Positions 61,682 to 64,000 of a stretch of 64,000 bases of DNA are shown here, piece after piece. Source of the DNA: CAZJYI01 sp964550025. GTDB lineage: Bacteria; Verrucomicrobiota; Kiritimatiellia; UBA8416; CAYOBW01. The position numbers and the translations under genes are program-made. Numbering within the stretch: the stretch's first letter is position 1; every line of letters begins with the position of its first letter. The stretch is from NCBI GenBank assembly GCA_964550025.1, contig CAZJYI010000056.1, positions 1 to 64,000 of the forward strand, read 5' to 3'. The notes beneath the pieces were generated by a model. It was given only the letters and a program-made list of their open reading frames with translations, was not told where the DNA came from and made no database searches.

Positions 61682-62713
61682 ATGCCGATGCCACCACATG
61701 GACTTGTGCTGAAGGGTGACGAGGCGATGCTCGAGAAGGCCTACGAGCAGCTCGAGCAGCAGCCCGTCGACCTGGAGTGTGCGGACGATGACAGCGCGTA
61801 CGACGAGCACGTGACGACGCTGGGCCGGATGATTTCGGTCAGCGGGCCGGGCACGTTTTTCGGCAGCCAGCAGCGTACGCTGATGTTCCGCCCCTCGCGG
61901 CAGCACGGGTGGTTCTTCGACCGCCTCGACCAGGAAGACTGCTTGCCCATCGACGTGTCCGTGCGTAACGTCTGGCCCGTGCCCGTTGTGCCCAGCCCCG
62001 TGAGCTCGATCGTTCTGTTGAGTGGTTCGCCGCACAACTATATGCGCATGGTGGAACATATCATCGCGCTCAAAGTCGGGCTTGGGATCGATGGCGTCGT
62101 CATCAGCATGGATTCCGGCGATCCGCCGCTCTTTGAGCGCGGCAGCATGGAGCTTGTCGAGGCGTTTGACGAGGCCGGGACCGTGACCACGACGCGGCGC
62201 GCACCGTACGTGACGGTGAGCGAACCGGTCAGCGTCGTGCGCCCCAACGGCAGCTTCCTGACGCTTCTACCGGCGGAGGACGGGTCCCGCCGGCTCACGG
62301 TGGATTGCGCGGTGGACTTCCACTCGTCGATCGGAAAGCAGCGCATCCGGTTCACGGTGAGCCCCGAGACGTTCCGCCACGGCGCCCTTGCGCGCACGAA
62401 CGCGCCGTTGTGGAAGATGGTCTTCTGCCGTACGGTCGGCAAGCTCTTCGCCGACACGCGCCGCCTGGGATACACGCGAAACAACGTCCTGATTGCCGGT
62501 CCCAAGGACTACTACAACGAGCCGCGCCTCATGCATGACGGCAAGTCGCTTGAAGCCGCCTGGCATCGCGCGACACTCGACCTGCTGGCCGCCATCGCCC
62601 TGATCGACCGCGGACGTTTTGCCGGACACATCATTTCGTACAAGGCCGGCCACACGCTGGACATCGAGATGGTGCGTGAGCTGTACAGCCAGGATCTGCT
62701 GGTGGAGTTGTAG
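61682..62713 (+). CDS. LpxC-family protein (UDP-3-O-acyl-GlcNAc deacetylase-like), divergent
   Basis: The 343-aa protein resembles LpxC, the zinc enzyme that commits UDP-acyl-GlcNAc to lipid A. MVEHIIALKVGLGIDGV matches the VEHLLAALxGLGID motif (zinc His). DPPLFERGSMELVEAFDEAG matches the substrate loop, and FHSSIGKQRIRF and GHTLDIEM (AGH zinc His) also fit. The third zinc site, normally HxxxD, reads WHRATLD, so the His is displaced by one residue or replaced by Arg. The protein may be a functional variant, a paralogue with another amide substrate, or inactive. No fabZ/lpxA neighbours are present. Confidence 0.75.
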   Translation: MPMPPHGLVLKGDEAMLEKAYEQLEQQPVDLECADDDSAYDEHVTTLGRMISVSGPGTFFGSQQRTLMFRPSRQHGWFFDRLDQEDCLPIDVSVRNVWPVPVVPSPVSSIVLLSGSPHNYMRMVEHIIALKVGLGIDGVVISMDSGDPPLFERGSMELVEAFDEAGTVTTTRRAPYVTVSEPVSVVRPNGSFLTLLPAEDGSRRLTVDCAVDFHSSIGKQRIRFTVSPETFRHGALARTNAPLWKMVFCRTVGKLFADTRRLGYTRNNVLIAGPKDYYNEPRLMHDGKSLEAAWHRATLDLLAAIALIDRGRFAGHIISYKAGHTLDIEMVRELYSQDLLVEL

Positions 62714-62766
62714 CCGCCACCGGGAGAACCGAAAGCCAGAACAACCCGAAAGCCCGGATCCCGGAC

Positions 62767-64000
62767 ATGAACAAGAGCGAACTGGAACAGCACTTTGACG
62801 CCAATCGCGAACGCTACATCGAGGAGTGGAAGGCACTCCTGCGGCATGCGAGCATCAGCGCCGACCCGGACCACCACGAGGACTGCCTCGAGTGCGCCCA
62901 GTGGCTGAACGGGCACCTGGAGCGGATGGGGCTGGATTCCACCCTTCTCGAGACGGATGGCAAGCCGGTCGTCTTTGCAGAGTACAAGGGCCGCCGGGAC
63001 AAGCCGACGATCCTGTTCTACGGACACTACGACGTCCAGCCGGTGGACCCGGGAAAGGAGTGGACGACGCCGCCCTTCAATCCGACCGAGCGCAACGGCC
63101 GGATCTATGCGCGCGGGGCCGAGGACAACAAAGGCCAGCTCTTCTACGTGCTGAAGGCCATCGAGACGCTGGTGCACGACGCCTCGCTGGACGCCAACGT
63201 GAAGATCCTGCTGGAGGGCGAAGAGGAAAGCGGCAGCCTGGGCATCACCGCCCGCGTCCGTTCGTGGCGCGACATGCTGCGGGCGGATATCCTCATGGTG
63301 TGTGACACGGGGATGGTACGCACGGGCGCGCCGACGATCATCATGGGGCTGCGCGGCATCGTCTTCCTCGAAATGAAGCTGACGGGGCCGCGCAGTGACC
63401 TGCACTCGGGGGTTCATGGGGGAGCGGCCCCCAACGTGGCCGAGGAGATGGCCGGGCTGGTCGCTTCGCTGCACACGTCCGACGGCGCCATCGCGGTGGA
63501 AGGCTACTACGACGGCGTCACACCGCCCACCGACACGGAGCGAACCCTCGCCAACGCCGTTCCCTGGGACGACGAACTATACCGGCGGCAGACCGGTGTC
63601 CCCGCGGTGGCGGGCGAACGGGACCTTACGCCCCAGGAGCGCATCGGCTTCCGGCCCACGATCGACGTGAACGGCATCCATTCCGGCTACGGCGGCGCCG
63701 GGGGAAAGACCATCATCCCCGCGCTGGCCACGGCCAAGCTGTCTTCGCGGCTGGTGGCCGGCCAGGACCCGGAACGCTGCCTCAGACTGCTCACGGCACA
63801 CCTGAGGGAACGGGCGCCGGCGGGCCTCGAACTGACGTTCCCCGAGCAGAACATCGGCGGCCGCGGCTTCCGCCTCGAGCCCGGCTCGGCGCTGGCGGCA
63901 AGAGCCAAGGGCGTGCTGGACCAGCTCACCGACAAGGAGACCGTCTTCCTGTGGGAGGGTGCGTCCATCCCCATCGTCGCCGAGCTCGCCGAAGTCTCGG
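62767..64000 (+). CDS. M20 family metallo-dipeptidase, 3' end beyond the window
   Basis: 411 codons are visible with no stop before the window edge. LFYGHYDVQPVDP supplies the first zinc His and the catalytic Asp. RGAEDNKGQ contains the bridging Asp, and LEGEEESGS the catalytic Glu pair. LHSGVHGG and the dimerisation domain follow. This is the CNDP/PepV-like branch that hydrolyses dipeptides; related proteins are aminoacylases. It starts 53 bp after the LpxC-like gene. Confidence 0.93.
   Translation, partial: MNKSELEQHFDANRERYIEEWKALLRHASISADPDHHEDCLECAQWLNGHLERMGLDSTLLETDGKPVVFAEYKGRRDKPTILFYGHYDVQPVDPGKEWTTPPFNPTERNGRIYARGAEDNKGQLFYVLKAIETLVHDASLDANVKILLEGEEESGSLGITARVRSWRDMLRADILMVCDTGMVRTGAPTIIMGLRGIVFLEMKLTGPRSDLHSGVHGGAAPNVAEEMAGLVASLHTSDGAIAVEGYYDGVTPPTDTERTLANAVPWDDELYRRQTGVPAVAGERDLTPQERIGFRPTIDVNGIHSGYGGAGGKTIIPALATAKLSSRLVAGQDPERCLRLLTAHLRERAPAGLELTFPEQNIGGRGFRLEPGSALAARAKGVLDQLTDKETVFLWEGASIPIVAELAEVS

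Overview
The window is GC-rich chromosomal DNA, probably a draft or metagenome scaffold because it carries two 100-N gaps (30058-30157 and 49986-50085). Gene content points to a Gram-negative member of the PVC group or a close relative (Planctomycetota, Lentisphaerota, Kiritimatiellota, Hydrogenedentota). The main clues are Tat-exported Gfo/Idh/MocA oxidoreductases that begin MNRRQF, several formylglycine sulfatases, giant PQQ-type beta-propeller proteins, a PPC-domain protein and an LpxC-family protein. No rRNA, tRNA, prophage or CRISPR array was seen.

Layout. Positions 1-33209 are mostly catabolic and secreted functions: three sulfatases, a GH29 fucosidase, a GH30-like hydrolase, two Gfo/Idh/MocA enzymes, a deleted sialidase, a serine hydrolase and three of the four propeller giants. 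Two small toxin-antitoxin pairs (6148-6782 and 12291-12772) and a REP-associated tyrosine transposase (RAYT, 30380-31024) lie among them. Together this suggests degradation of sulfated, fucose-containing glycans with periplasmic oxidation. Positions 33228-43178 form a housekeeping run, tilS-ftsH-folP-cdaA-ybbR/cdaR-ftsK-rodZ, followed by rimO, a zinc-ribbon-like protein, a VanZ-like protein and a D-aminoacylase. Positions 48528-51321 hold rpmE-prfA-prmC. A hybrid histidine kinase runs divergently from an acyltransferase that overlaps the fourth propeller giant. The window ends with a double beta-helix protein, an LpxC-like protein and an M20 peptidase cut by the window edge.

The most unusual feature is a dense population of short degenerate repeats of several unrelated sequence families that share one architecture. 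Most are arrays of 7-bp units, very often five units (35 bp), or of 9-bp units, and they often occur as inverted pairs. They lie between genes, directly against start or stop codons (43178, 45016, 46463), and inside proteins. Three paralogous propeller proteins carry different repeat families at the same points. One signal-peptide hydrophobic core is written by six 9-bp units. A separate palindromic REP-like family surrounds the RAYT gene, and one 128-bp copy sits in frame inside the RAYT coding sequence.
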